Below, one piece after another: positions 27,662 through 35,702 of a stretch of 64,000 nucleotides of DNA (within the stretch, counting starts at the first letter, position 1; the number at the start of each line of letters is the position of its first letter). Below the pieces are notes generated by a model. The model did not search any database and was not told the DNA's origin. It was given only the letters and a program-made list of their open reading frames with translations. Origin of the DNA: Pseudoxanthomonas sp. SE1 (GTDB taxonomy: Bacteria > Pseudomonadota > Gammaproteobacteria > Xanthomonadales > Xanthomonadaceae); contig NZ_CP113783.1 of assembly GCF_029542205.1 (NCBI RefSeq), positions 2,719,001 to 2,783,000 on the forward strand, in the 5' to 3' direction. A program made the translations under genes and the position numbers.

Positions 27662-27677
27662 CCCCCCATTCGGGGGG
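27662..27677. promoter_or_regulatory. CCCCCC-ATTC-GGGGGG inverted repeat between two regulators
   Basis: A perfect 6-bp inverted repeat with a 4-nt spacer in the 228-bp gap between the LuxR-type (start 27573) and AraC-type (start 27802) genes. It could be an operator shared by both promoters; no T run makes it a poor terminator. No clear sigma-70 promoter was recognised in the rest of the gap. Confidence 0.35.
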
Positions 27678-27801
27678 TCCGCACGTCGCCCGATCAGGGG
27701 TTATGCGTTGCTTGCCGCGCAAGGACCATGGCGGGACCCGCCCTGCATCATCCGCCATCGATCGCGGGCGCATCCCACCGCCAACACCCGAGGACACTGC
27801 C

Positions 27802-28245
27802 GTGGATAGCTCCCCGTCCCTGTTCCTTCACGAATCGACAGCTGCGCCGCCCGCGCACTCCGCCGCCGCTGGTGCAGGCACGGACGATGCGCCGCCGCGA
27901 GGCCTCGGCGCCCGCGCACTCGCACGCGCGCTCGACCACATCGAACGGCATATCGGCGACAGCCTGACGCTGACGGACATTGCGGCCGCGGCCTGCGTCA
28001 GCCGCTTCCATTTCGCCCGCCTGTTCCGTATCAGTACCGGCCAGAGCCCGATGGAATACGTGCTGGCCAAGCGCATCGCCCTGGCCAAGGCGCAACTGGC
28101 GTGCGGACCGCAGAAGATCTCCGCCACCGCGGCGTCGCTGGGCTTCTTCGACCAGAGCCATTTCACCCGCACCTTCCGTCGGATGACCGGCTACTCGCCG
28201 CGCGAATTCCGCCACTTACACGCGCCTGTAACCCGGCACGGGTAA
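27802..28245 (+). CDS. Small AraC-type transcriptional regulator
   Basis: A 147-residue protein starting at GTG 27802 with GAGGA 7 nt upstream. A low-complexity Ala/Pro N-terminal stretch (1-40) is followed by a complete double-HTH AraC domain (about 42-142): the first helix pair is in [21 protein letters not shown], the second in [22 protein letters not shown], ending with the signature GYSPREFR. There is no ligand-binding domain, so it belongs to the small MarA/SoxS-like group controlled by its abundance. It lies 59 nt before the wrbA-like operon and probably controls it. Confidence 0.88.
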   Translation: MDSSPSLFLHESTAAPPAHSAAAGAGTDDAPPRGLGARALARALDHIERHIGDSLTLTDIAAAACVSRFHFARLFRISTGQSPMEYVLAKRIALAKAQLACGPQKISATAASLGFFDQSHFTRTFRRMTGYSPREFRHLHAPVTRHG

Positions 28246-28304
28246 CCCTGCCCTGCATCGCGGCGTGGTCGCCGCATTCCTCCGTCCTCCACGGGAGTCG
28301 CACG

Positions 28305-28904
28305 ATGGCCAAGGTCCTGATCCTCTACTACTCCGCCTACGGGCATATCGAGACCATGGCCCATGCCGTAGCTGAAGGCGTGCGCGCAGGCGGCGCCAGC
28401 GCGGACATCAAGCGCGTGCCCGAACTGGTGCCCGAGGAGGTCGCCCGGACATCGCACTACAAACTCGACCAGCCCGCACCCGTGGCCACCATCGCGGAAC
28501 TCGCCGACTACGATGCCATCATCGTCGGCACCGGCACGCGCTTCGGCCGCATGTCGTCGCAGATGGCGAATTTCCTGGACCAGGCGGGTGGCCTGTGGGC
28601 CAAGGGCGCGCTGCACGGCAAGGTCGGCGCCGCCTTCACTTCCACCGCCACCCAGCACGGCGGCCAGGAAACCACGCTGTTCTCCATCATCACCAACCTG
28701 CTGCACTTCGGCATGGTCATCGTGGGACTGGACTACGGGTTCGTGGGGCAGATGAAACTGGACGAAGTGACCGGTGGCTCTCCCTATGGCACCACGACCA
28801 TTGCCGGCGGCGACGGCTCGCGCCAGCCCACGCAGAACGAACTGGACGCCGCACGCTACCAGGGCCAGCGCGTCGCCGAGACCGCGATCAAGCTGCACGG
28901 TTGA
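28305..28904 (+). CDS. wrbA: WrbA-like NAD(P)H:quinone oxidoreductase
   Basis: A 199-residue flavodoxin-fold enzyme that reduces quinones by two electrons. The FMN phosphate loop is in [14 protein letters not shown] (residues 6-19), followed by [19 protein letters not shown] (about 76-94), the [16 protein letters not shown] loop and the ending [12 protein letters not shown] motif, all typical of type IV NQO. The start at 28305 has GGGAG upstream. It is the first gene of a five- or six-gene plus-strand set that follows the AraC-type regulator; quinone or xenobiotic stress is a plausible inducer, by inference. Confidence 0.94.
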   Translation: MAKVLILYYSAYGHIETMAHAVAEGVRAGGASADIKRVPELVPEEVARTSHYKLDQPAPVATIAELADYDAIIVGTGTRFGRMSSQMANFLDQAGGLWAKGALHGKVGAAFTSTATQHGGQETTLFSIITNLLHFGMVIVGLDYGFVGQMKLDEVTGGSPYGTTTIAGGDGSRQPTQNELDAARYQGQRVAETAIKLHG

Positions 28905-28995
28905 GGTTCGCGGGTAGCGCGCACGCCGATGCAATCCGGCGCGCGTGCCGGCACGCGACAGTGTTGCGATTCCACCTTCCGACCCGGAGCCCGCC

Positions 28996-29652
28996 ATGCC
29001 CACCGCCACCCCCGCCGCCGGCAAGACCCTGCTCACGCCGAACGACCACACGCTGGTGCTGATCGACCACCAGTCCCAGATGGCGTTCGCCACGCATTCC
29101 ATCGATGTGGCGATGCTGCGCAACAATGTTGCGCTGGTCGCCAAGGGCGCGGCCGGCTTCGGCGTGTCGACGCTGTTGACCACCGTGGCCGAGAAATCCT
29201 TCTCCGGTCCGCTGTTCCCCGAAATCCCCGAGGCCTTCCCGAATGCGAAGGCGCTCGACCGCACCACCATGAACTGCTGGGAGGATACGGCGGTCATCGC
29301 GGCGGTAAACGCCTCCGGAAAAGGGCGCATCGTGCTCGGTGGCCTGTGGACCAGTGTGTGCATCGTCGGGCCGGCGCTGTCGGCGCTGGACCAGGGGTTC
29401 GAGGTCTACGTGATAGCCGATGCCTGCGGCGACGTCACCGCCGAGGCGCACGAGCGCGCCATGCAGCGCATGATCCAGGCCGGCGTTCGACCGATGACCA
29501 GCGTGCAGTACCTGCTGGAACTCCAACGCGACTGGGCGCGTGGCGCGACCTACGACCTGACCACCGGCATCGCGAAGATCCACGGCGGCGGCTACGGGCT
29601 GGGCATCCAGTATGCCAAGAGCATGTTCGGGGCGACCGAAGGCGGTCATTGA
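28996..29652 (+). CDS. Isochorismatase-like cysteine hydrolase
   Basis: A 218-residue hydrolase of the cysteine-hydrolase superfamily. The expected triad is visible: Asp in LVLIDHQSQM near residue 24, Lys in the EKSFSG segment or nearby, and Cys in GLWTSVCIVGPAL near 122, preceded by the cis-peptide motif. GGAG lies 8 nt before the start at 28996. Members hydrolyse isochorismate, nicotinamide, ureido compounds or hydantoin-derived carbamoyl groups; the substrate here cannot be told. It stands between wrbA and an amidohydrolase gene, which suggests stepwise breakdown of an amide-containing compound. Confidence 0.9.
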   Translation: MPTATPAAGKTLLTPNDHTLVLIDHQSQMAFATHSIDVAMLRNNVALVAKGAAGFGVSTLLTTVAEKSFSGPLFPEIPEAFPNAKALDRTTMNCWEDTAVIAAVNASGKGRIVLGGLWTSVCIVGPALSALDQGFEVYVIADACGDVTAEAHERAMQRMIQAGVRPMTSVQYLLELQRDWARGATYDLTTGIAKIHGGGYGLGIQYAKSMFGATEGGH

Positions 29653-29680
29653 ATCCGGCAACGCGACCTGGACCTCCGCG

Positions 29681-31621
29681 ATGCCTTCGATCGATGACCA
29701 GCGCCGAAGCCTGTTGAAAGGCGTGGCCGCGGCTGCGGTCATGGCGAGTGCCGGCCGCGCCTATTCCGGAGACCGTCCGATGGCAGACCTGATCATCCGC
29801 AACGCGCGCATCACCACCCTTGATGACGCACGTCCCTCGGCGTCGGCGCTGGCGATCGCGGAGGGTCGCGTGCTGGCCGTCGGCGACGAAGCCACGGTGA
29901 TGGCCACGGCAGGTACGGCCACGCGCGTCGTCGACGCCGGCGGACGCCGGCTGATCCCCGGCCTCAACGACAGCCACACGCACCTGATCCGCGGCGGCCT
30001 GAACTACACCCTGGAGCTGCGCTGGGACGGCGTGCGCTCGCTGGCCGACGCCATGGCGATGCTGAAGACCCAAGTGGATCGCACACCGGCGCCGCAATGG
30101 GTGCGGGTGGTGGGCGGCTTCAGCGAGCACCAGTTCGCCGAAAAGCGCCTGCCCACGCTGGAGGAGATCAACACGCTGGCGCCGGATACGCCGGTATTCC
30201 TGCTGCACCTGTACGACCGCGCGTTGCTCAACCGCGCCGCGCTGCGTGCGGTGGGCTACACCCGCGATACGCCCGATCCCCCGGGCGGGCAGATCCAGCG
30301 CGACAAGGCAGGCAATCCCACCGGGCTGCTGCTGGCCAAACCCAATGCATTGATCCTGTATGCGACGCTGGCCATGGGACCGAAGCTGCCGGCCGAGTAC
30401 CAGCTGAATTCCACGCGCCACTTCATGCGCGAATTGAACCGGCTCGGCATCACGTCGGTGATCGATGCCGGCGGCGGCTTCCAGAACTACCCGGAAGACT
30501 ACGAGATCATCCAGAAACTGCACGCGGACGACGAACTGACCGTGCGCATCGCCTACAACCTGTTCACCCAGAAAAAGGGCCAGGAACTGGCCGACTTCCA
30601 GCGCTGGTCAGGGCTGCTCTCGCCGCGCCAGGGCGACGACATGCTGCGCCACAACGGCGCCGGCGAGATGCTGGTGTTCTCGGCGGCCGATTTCGAGGAT
30701 TTCCGCGAACCGCGCCCGGAACTGCCAGCCGGCATGGAAGGCGAGCTGGATGGCGTGGTGCGCCTGCTGGCCGAAAAGCGCTGGCCGTTCCGCATCCACG
30801 CCACGTATGACGAAAGCATCAGTCGCGTGCTGGACGTCTACGAGCGCGTGAACCGCGACGTGCCGTTCGATGGCCTGCACTGGATCATCGACCACGCCGA
30901 GACCATCTCGCCGCGCAACATCGACCGCGTGCGCGCACTGGGCGGCGGCATCGCCATCCAGCACCGCATGGCCTTCCAGGGTGAGTTCTTCGCCGAACGC
31001 TATGGCAGCGACGCGCTGAAGCACACACCACCGGTACGCCGCATGCTGCAGGCGGGCGTGCCGGTCGGCGCCGGCACCGACGCCACCCGCGTCGCCAGCT
31101 ACAACCCCTGGGTGGCGCTGTACTGGCTGGTCAGCGGGCGCACGCTCGGCGGCCTGCGCATGTACGGCGATAACAACCGGCTGGAACGCGAGGAAGCACT
31201 GACGCTGTGGACCCGGGGCAGCGCGTGGTTCTCCAGCGAACAGGACCACAAGGGACGGCTGGCGCCGGGCCAGTTCGCCGACGTGTCGCTGCTGTCCGCG
31301 GATTTCTTCAGCGTGCCCGAGGCCGACATCCCCGACATCACCAGCGTGTTGACCGTGGTGGGCGGCCGCATCGTGCACGGCGACGGCCCTTATGCACCGC
31401 TCGCCCCCACGTTGCCGCCGCCGATGCCGGACTGGTCGCCGGTCAACCGTTTCGGTGGCTATCAGGGCGGCACCCTGGCGCAGGCGACCGCGGCGATATC
31501 GCATGCACATGGCAAGCACTGCCAGGTGCATGAGCACGGCCATGCCGCGCACCACGCCACGCCCACGCATGACCTGCGGAATTTCTGGGGCGCGATGGGC
31601 TGCTCCTGCTTCGCGTTCTGA
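29681..31621 (+). CDS. Tat-exported amidohydrolase (YtcJ-like) with a His/Cys-rich tail
   Basis: A 646-residue metal-dependent hydrolase. The start at 29681 gives a twin-arginine signal (DQRRSLLKGVAAAAVMASAG) 11 nt after an upstream GACCTCCGCG stretch. The mature protein has ADLIIRNARITTLD, the metal-binding NDSHTHLIRGG near residue 95, and late motifs HWIIDHAET, QHRMAFQGE and GAGTDATRV of the Amidohydro_3 family. The last 45 residues are unusual: His-rich (HGKHCQVHEHGHAAHH) and then MGCSCFAF, suggesting a metal-binding tail. It is followed 3 nt later by a transporter gene. Confidence 0.92.
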   Translation: MPSIDDQRRSLLKGVAAAAVMASAGRAYSGDRPMADLIIRNARITTLDDARPSASALAIAEGRVLAVGDEATVMATAGTATRVVDAGGRRLIPGLNDSHTHLIRGGLNYTLELRWDGVRSLADAMAMLKTQVDRTPAPQWVRVVGGFSEHQFAEKRLPTLEEINTLAPDTPVFLLHLYDRALLNRAALRAVGYTRDTPDPPGGQIQRDKAGNPTGLLLAKPNALILYATLAMGPKLPAEYQLNSTRHFMRELNRLGITSVIDAGGGFQNYPEDYEIIQKLHADDELTVRIAYNLFTQKKGQELADFQRWSGLLSPRQGDDMLRHNGAGEMLVFSAADFEDFREPRPELPAGMEGELDGVVRLLAEKRWPFRIHATYDESISRVLDVYERVNRDVPFDGLHWIIDHAETISPRNIDRVRALGGGIAIQHRMAFQGEFFAERYGSDALKHTPPVRRMLQAGVPVGAGTDATRVASYNPWVALYWLVSGRTLGGLRMYGDNNRLEREEALTLWTRGSAWFSSEQDHKGRLAPGQFADVSLLSADFFSVPEADIPDITSVLTVVGGRIVHGDGPYAPLAPTLPPPMPDWSPVNRFGGYQGGTLAQATAAISHAHGKHCQVHEHGHAAHHATPTHDLRNFWGAMGCSCFAF

Positions 31622-31624
31622 CCG

Positions 31625-33259
31625 ATGGCGACGCCCGCACCCGCCGGACCCTGGTCACCACTGAAACAACCGACGTTCCGTGCACTGTGGCTGGCCATCC
31701 TGGTCGGCAACATCGGCACGTGGATCCACGATGTCGCGGCCGCCTGGGTCATGGCGGAAACCACGGGTTCGCCGTTGATGGTGGCCGCGGTGCAGTCCGC
31801 CACCACCCTGCCCGTCGTGTTGCTGGCCATCGTGGCCGGCACGCTGGCCGACATCGTCGACCGGCGGCGCTACCTGATCATCGCGCAGCTGTGGATGCTG
31901 CTGGTCGCCAGCACGCTGGCGGTGCTGGCGCACCTGGACATGCTGCGGCCATGGACACTGGTCGCGCTGACGTTCGCGCTCGGCATCGGTGCAGCGATGG
32001 CGATGCCCGCGCAGCAGGCGACCACGCCCGAGCTGGTGCCCCGGCCGATGCTGGGCCCGGCGGTCGCGCTGGGCTCGCTGAGCATGAACATCGCGCGCTC
32101 CATCGGTCCTGCGCTCGGTGGCCTGATCGTGGCGCAGGCCGGCATCGCATGGGCGTTCGCGGTGAACGCGTTGAGTTTCCTCGGCGTGGTCGTGGTGCTG
32201 TGGCGCTGGCGGCGCACGCCGGCATCCTCGGCGCTGCCGCCGGAAACGTTCGGCATGGCGCTCCGCGCGGGGCTGCGTTACGCCAGGCAGGCATCGGTGC
32301 TGCAGTCGGTGCTGGTGAAGGCCGCCTGCTTCTTCGTTTTCACCAGCGCGTTGACCGCACTGCTGCCCATCGTGGTGAAGCAGGAGCTGGGTGCCAGTGC
32401 AGGCACCTATGGCCTGCTGCTGGGCTGTATCGGCATCGGCGCGATCGGCGGCGCCATGCTGCTGCCGACGCTGCGCACGCGCTTCGATCCCGACGCGATG
32501 GTGCTGGCCGCCACCGGCGTCTACGCGGGCTGCATGGTGGCGCTCGCCCTGCTGCGGAGCATCCCCGTGCTGTACGTCGTGTCGCTGTTCAATGGCTTCG
32601 CATGGATCACGGTACTGTCATCGCTGCAGATCGCCGCGCAGACCTCGGTGCCGGTGTGGGTACGGGCACGGGCGCTGTCGTTGTACATCGTGGTGTTTTC
32701 CGCCGGCATGGCGGTCGGCAGCCTGGGTTGGGGCGCGATCGCACAGGCCTGCGGAACGCCGACGGCGCTGATCGTGGCGGGGATCGGCACGGTGATCGCT
32801 GCACTCGCCAGCTGGCGGTTCAAGCTGGGCGAGGCCGCGCGCGTCAACGTCACCCCGTCCGGCCACTGGCCACAACCGGTGGTCGCGGGTGATGTCGGTG
32901 GTGACCGCGGCCCGGTGCTGGTGACGGTCGAGTACCGCGTGGCGGTCGCGCGGCGCGAGGAATTCCTGGCCCGCATGCAGCCCCTGGGGCACGCACGCCG
33001 ACGCAACGGCGCCGTGCAATGGGGCGTGGCCGAAGACAGCACCCAGCCCGGCACCTACCTGGAATACTTCGTCGACTGCTCCTGGCACGAGCACCTCCGC
33101 CAGCACGAACGCGTCACCGAAGACGAGCGCGCCCTGCAGGACACGATCAAGGCGCTGCTGGAAGACCCGACCCACGCACCCACCGTGCGGCATTTCATCG
33201 GCGGTGCACCGGGCCATCGCGTGCCGGCACCATCGCAGGCACCCGGAGGCATGGCGTGA
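31625..33259 (+). CDS. MFS transporter of the transmembrane secretion effector (MFS_3) group
   Basis: A 544-residue protein. Residues about 15-405 contain 11-12 hydrophobic segments with the typical MFS loop DIVDRRRYLII and the NIGTWIHDVAAAWVM first-helix motif of the EntS/MFS_3 group. The last 130 residues are soluble (GPVLVTVEYRVAVARREEF...), a C-terminal extension commonly found in this group that looks like a dimeric alpha-beta barrel. It begins 3 nt after the amidohydrolase stop and its TGA overlaps the GTG of the next gene, so the genes are translationally coupled. Likely exports a small molecule; the substrate is unknown. Confidence 0.92.
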   Translation: MATPAPAGPWSPLKQPTFRALWLAILVGNIGTWIHDVAAAWVMAETTGSPLMVAAVQSATTLPVVLLAIVAGTLADIVDRRRYLIIAQLWMLLVASTLAVLAHLDMLRPWTLVALTFALGIGAAMAMPAQQATTPELVPRPMLGPAVALGSLSMNIARSIGPALGGLIVAQAGIAWAFAVNALSFLGVVVVLWRWRRTPASSALPPETFGMALRAGLRYARQASVLQSVLVKAACFFVFTSALTALLPIVVKQELGASAGTYGLLLGCIGIGAIGGAMLLPTLRTRFDPDAMVLAATGVYAGCMVALALLRSIPVLYVVSLFNGFAWITVLSSLQIAAQTSVPVWVRARALSLYIVVFSAGMAVGSLGWGAIAQACGTPTALIVAGIGTVIAALASWRFKLGEAARVNVTPSGHWPQPVVAGDVGGDRGPVLVTVEYRVAVARREEFLARMQPLGHARRRNGAVQWGVAEDSTQPGTYLEYFVDCSWHEHLRQHERVTEDERALQDTIKALLEDPTHAPTVRHFIGGAPGHRVPAPSQAPGGMA

Positions 33260-33462
33260 ACCTGAAATTCTTCGCGGGCGTGCTGCTGGGCTTCGCCATC
33301 GGTTTCGGCTGTCGCTGGATGGGCATCCCGGTGCCGGCGCCGCCGGTGCTGATGGGCGCGCTGCTGGTGGTGGCGATGACGCTGGGGTATGTGGTCGCAG
33401 ACCGTTTCATGGCGCGCCGCGAAGCACGCCACGTCGCCCACTGTGGCGGACCGACCGGCTAG
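33256..33462 (+). CDS. XapX domain small membrane protein 1
   Basis: A 68-residue protein with a GTG start that overlaps the transporter stop codon (GTGA). Two hydrophobic helices (about 4-22 and 30-48) flank the family motif IPVPAPP, as in the XapX/DUF1427 family. A short basic, His-containing tail follows (MARREARHVAHC). XapX proteins have no established function. A second copy follows 23 nt later. Confidence 0.85.
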   Translation: MNLKFFAGVLLGFAIGFGCRWMGIPVPAPPVLMGALLVVAMTLGYVVADRFMARREARHVAHCGGPTG

Positions 33463-33485
33463 ACGAAACAGGGAGGACACCCCGG

Positions 33486-33641
33486 ATGATGGCGTTGCTT
33501 GGCCTCGTGCTCGCGCTGGCCATCGGCATGGGCTGCCGTCTGCTGGACGTGCCATTGCCCGCACCGCCCCGGCTGCAGGGCGCGCTGCTGGTGGTCGCCA
33601 TGACGGCAGGCTTCCTGGTCGCGGAGCGCATGCTCGCCTGA
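33486..33641 (+). CDS. XapX domain small membrane protein 2
   Basis: A 51-residue paralogue of the preceding gene, with GGAGG about 10 nt before the ATG at 33486 (ATGATG, so Met2 is also possible). It has two helices around the motif VPLPAPP and then ALLVVAMT, the same string as in the first copy. It ends the operon; a convergent imperfect hairpin follows. Confidence 0.82.
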   Translation: MMALLGLVLALAIGMGCRLLDVPLPAPPRLQGALLVVAMTAGFLVAERMLA

Positions 33642-33663
33642 TCGCCGCCTTTGCGGAAACAGA

Positions 33664-33689
33664 AAAGGATGCGTGTCCGCGCACCCTTT
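33664..33689. terminator. Imperfect hairpin between the XapX genes and the pirin gene
   Basis: AAAGGATGCG pairs with CGCACCCTTT except for one mismatch, loop of 6 nt, with A/T-rich ends on both sides. It is placed between convergent genes and could terminate both. Confidence 0.4.
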
Positions 33690-33721
33690 CTGGTCGATAC
33701 AAGCGCCGCAGCGCTACCCGC

Positions 33722-34429
33722 CTACTTCAACGGCGGCAGGTCGAACACCAGCACTTCCGCGCCGATGCCCTGGCCCACGCTGACCAGCGGCTCGCCTTCG
33801 TAAAGCAGCGCATCACCCGCCGACAGGGTGTGGCCATTCACGGTCACTTCGCCACGCGCCACGTGCACGTAACCCAGGCGTCCTTCGGCCAGGCGCAGCA
33901 CCGCGGCCTCGTCACCGTCGAACAGACCGGCATACAGACGCGCATCCTGGTGGATGCTGATCGAGCCATCGGCCCCGTCCGGGCTGACCACCAGCCGCAG
34001 GCGGCCCTGCTTCTCTTCGGCGGCGAAGCGTTTCTCTTCGTACGACGGCGCCACGCCCTGCTTGTCGGGGATGATCCAGATCTGCAGGAAATGCGTGGTG
34101 CCGGTTTCGCTGTAGTTGAACTCCGAATGCTGCACGCCCGTCCCGGCACTCATGCGCTGCACGTCGCCCGGCACGATGCTGGAGCTGGTACCCATGGAGT
34201 CCTTGTGGCCCAGGGCGCCTTCCAGCACGTAGCTGATGATCTCCATGTCGCGGTGGCCGTGCTGGCCGAAACCGCGGCCGGCCGCCACGCGGTCCTCGTT
34301 GATCACGCGCAATGGGCCCCAGTGCACGTGCTTGTCGTCGTAGTACTCGGCGAAGGAAAAGCTGTGCCACGAATCCAGCCAGCCATGGTTGGCATGGCCG
34401 CGGGAGGTGGCGGGGCGCAGGATGATCAT
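33722..34429 (-). CDS. Pirin family protein (YhhW-like quercetinase)
   Basis: A 235-residue bicupin. The start at 34429 gives the canonical MIILRPATSRGHANHGWLDS N terminus and has GGAG 8 nt upstream; the long in-frame extension is not pirin-like. The N-terminal cupin carries the metal ligands in GFGQHGHRDMEIISYVLEG and HSEFNYSE (His, His, His, Glu), and the pirin motif GTGVQHSEFN is intact near residue 105. Enzymes of this group oxidise quercetin-like flavonols or act as redox sensors. It converges on the wrbA-XapX operon. The 303-bp gap to fdxA must contain its promoter. Confidence 0.93.
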   Translation of the reverse strand: MIILRPATSRGHANHGWLDSWHSFSFAEYYDDKHVHWGPLRVINEDRVAAGRGFGQHGHRDMEIISYVLEGALGHKDSMGTSSSIVPGDVQRMSAGTGVQHSEFNYSETGTTHFLQIWIIPDKQGVAPSYEEKRFAAEEKQGRLRLVVSPDGADGSISIHQDARLYAGLFDGDEAAVLRLAEGRLGYVHVARGEVTVNGHTLSAGDALLYEGEPLVSVGQGIGAEVLVFDLPPLK

Positions 34430-34732
34430 GGCGGTGCTCCGGTCTGTGGTGAGGCCTGCAGCATGATCCTCGACACGGATGGGATAAAGCCAACCAAAAC
34501 CAATAGGTCGTTCTACTGATGGAACTATAAGGCGGATAACCCGCTTTGCTTCCCCCCCGCTGGAACGCCGCGACCTGAAGCGCCGCCACGCAGCAAGAGA
34601 TGGATGGACGCTCCGTCGCGTTTCCCGGCCAGGATTCGCGCGCAAGCACAGGGGGCCGCCAAGAAACATTTCCATCCTCGATGACGCGGTGATTTAAACT
34701 TGTGCGGTTTCCGCCGCTGCACATCGAACCTC
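34430..34732. other. 303-bp intergenic region between pirin and fdxA
   Basis: Divergent promoter region without a recognisable gene. It contains GTTC-TACTGATG-GAAC (near 34509-34524), a short inverted repeat that could be an operator for the pirin gene, and an A/T-rich GATTTAAACTTG near 34691 that may include the fdxA -10 element. No RNA gene or terminator was recognised. Confidence 0.4.
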
Positions 34733-35056
34733 ATGCCCTTCGTCGTCACCGAAAACTGCATCAAGTGCAAGTACACCGACTGCGTGGAAGTCTGCCCCGT
34801 GGACTGCTTCCACGAAGGCCCCAACTTCCTGGTGATCGATCCGGACGAATGCATCGACTGCACGCTGTGCGAACCCGAGTGTCCGATCAATGCCATCTAC
34901 CCGGAGGATGACGTGCCGGCGGGCCAGGAAGGCTATGTCGCGCTCAACGCGGAACTTTCCCGGGCATGGCCGGTGATCACCACGCGCAAGGATCCGCTGC
35001 CGGATGCGAAGGAATGGGAAGGCAAGCCGGACAAGCTGCCGCTGCTGGAGCGTTGA
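34733..35056 (+). CDS. fdxA: Seven-iron ferredoxin FdxA
   Basis: A 107-residue soluble electron carrier. The 3Fe-4S and 4Fe-4S ligand patterns are clear in [21 protein letters not shown] (residues 9-29) and [21 protein letters not shown] (about 39-59). The C-terminal extension with [16 protein letters not shown] is the FdxA signature. Full length. It stands alone; a perfect bidirectional terminator follows 32 nt after the stop, at the edge of a repeat array. Confidence 0.96.
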   Translation: MPFVVTENCIKCKYTDCVEVCPVDCFHEGPNFLVIDPDECIDCTLCEPECPINAIYPEDDVPAGQEGYVALNAELSRAWPVITTRKDPLPDAKEWEGKPDKLPLLER

Positions 35057-35087
35057 CGGGCGCACGCTGCGGCACCACGCACACATG

Positions 35088-35113
35088 GAAAAGGCGCCGC
35101 AAGGCGCCTTTTC
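35088..35113. terminator. Bidirectional terminator after fdxA (first array copy)
   Basis: GAAAAGGCGCC, loop GCAA, GGCGCCTTTTC: an 11-bp perfect stem with four A and four T at its ends. Related hairpins begin the next two array units. Confidence 0.85.
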
Positions 35114-35326
35114 TGTCATCCCGGCGAACGCCGGGATCCATGCTGCCTTTGCCGCGGCAGTCGGAGTGCACAGGCAGGATCAAGATGGGTCCCAGCGTAC
35201 GCTGGGACGACGGCAAACACCGCTATCTCCGCCGCAACGGACTGCTCATCGGCCAGCTTGGCCTTCATCAGCGCGGCGAGCAACCCGACTGTCGTCGGCA
35301 AGTTGGCGGGCCCGCCGCAAGTACAT
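35088..35326. repeat. Array unit 1: terminator, two palindromes and a degenerate bamC 3' end
   Basis: In order: the GGCGCC terminator hairpin; palindrome A around TCCCGGCGAACGCCGGGA (35118-35138); a 35-bp linker (TGCCTTTGCCGCGGCAGTCGG-like); palindrome B around GTCCCAGCGTACGCTGGGAC (35188-35208); then a stretch (about 35228-35290) that matches the last 20 codons of bamC on the minus strand, with frameshifts. Translated in the matching frame it still reads LLAALMKAKLAD against LLAALKAKLGG of bamC. The unit is 240 bp long, measured from hairpin to hairpin. Confidence 0.8.
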
Positions 35327-35548
35327 GGGAAAGGCGCTACGAGGCGCCTTTTCGGAACGCCGGGATCCATGTTGCCTTTGCCGTGGCAGTCGGAATGCAC
35401 AGGCAGGATCAAGATGGGTCCCAGCGTTCGCTGGGACGACGGCAAACATCACTATCTCCGCCGCAGTGGGCTGCCCATCGGCCAGCTTGGCCTTCAGCGC
35501 GACGGGCGGCTCGACTGTCATCGGCAAGTTGGCGGGTCCACCACAAGT
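35327..35548. repeat. Array unit 2: second copy of the same composite unit
   Basis: The same order as unit 1: a mismatched GGCGC hairpin (35328-35353), palindrome A lacking its left arm (CGGAACGCCGGGATCC), the same linker, intact palindrome B (GTCCCAGCGTTCGCTGGGAC), and a bamC-tail-like stretch (about 35458-35520) reading VALKAKLADGQ on the minus strand. The period to the next hairpin is 224 bp; the loss of the left arm of palindrome A explains the shortening. Confidence 0.8.
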
Positions 35549-35577
35549 AAAAAAAAGGCGCCGCGAGGCGCCTTTTT
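35549..35577 (-). terminator. Terminator of bamC
   Basis: On the minus strand an 11-bp stem (AAAAAGGCGCC / GGCGCCTTTTT) with TCGC loop is followed by eight T residues, about 125 nt after the bamC stop. On the plus strand it would also work with five T residues. Confidence 0.82.
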
Positions 35578-35690
35578 CGTCATCACGGCGAACGCCGGGA
35601 TCCATGTTGCCGTTGCCGTGGCAGTCGGAGTGCACGGGCAGGATCAAGATGGGTCCCGCTGGGACGACGACAGCACATCTTTCACCCGCC
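35549..35690. repeat. Array unit 3: copy next to the intact bamC 3' end
   Basis: Terminator hairpin, palindrome A with one mismatch (ATCACGGCGAACGCCGGGATCC), linker, and a shortened palindrome B (GTCCCGCTGGGAC). It runs straight into the true end of bamC, so the order of parts is the same as in units 1 and 2 with the live gene in the last position. Confidence 0.78.
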
Positions 35691-35702
35691 GCAGCGGATT
35701 GC

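Noticed and set aside
35057..35702. Protein-coding genes within the repeat array (several frames of 80-370 codons)
   Set aside because: The frames come from repeated palindromes and bamC-tail fragments, contain frameshifts relative to each other, and lack initiation signals.
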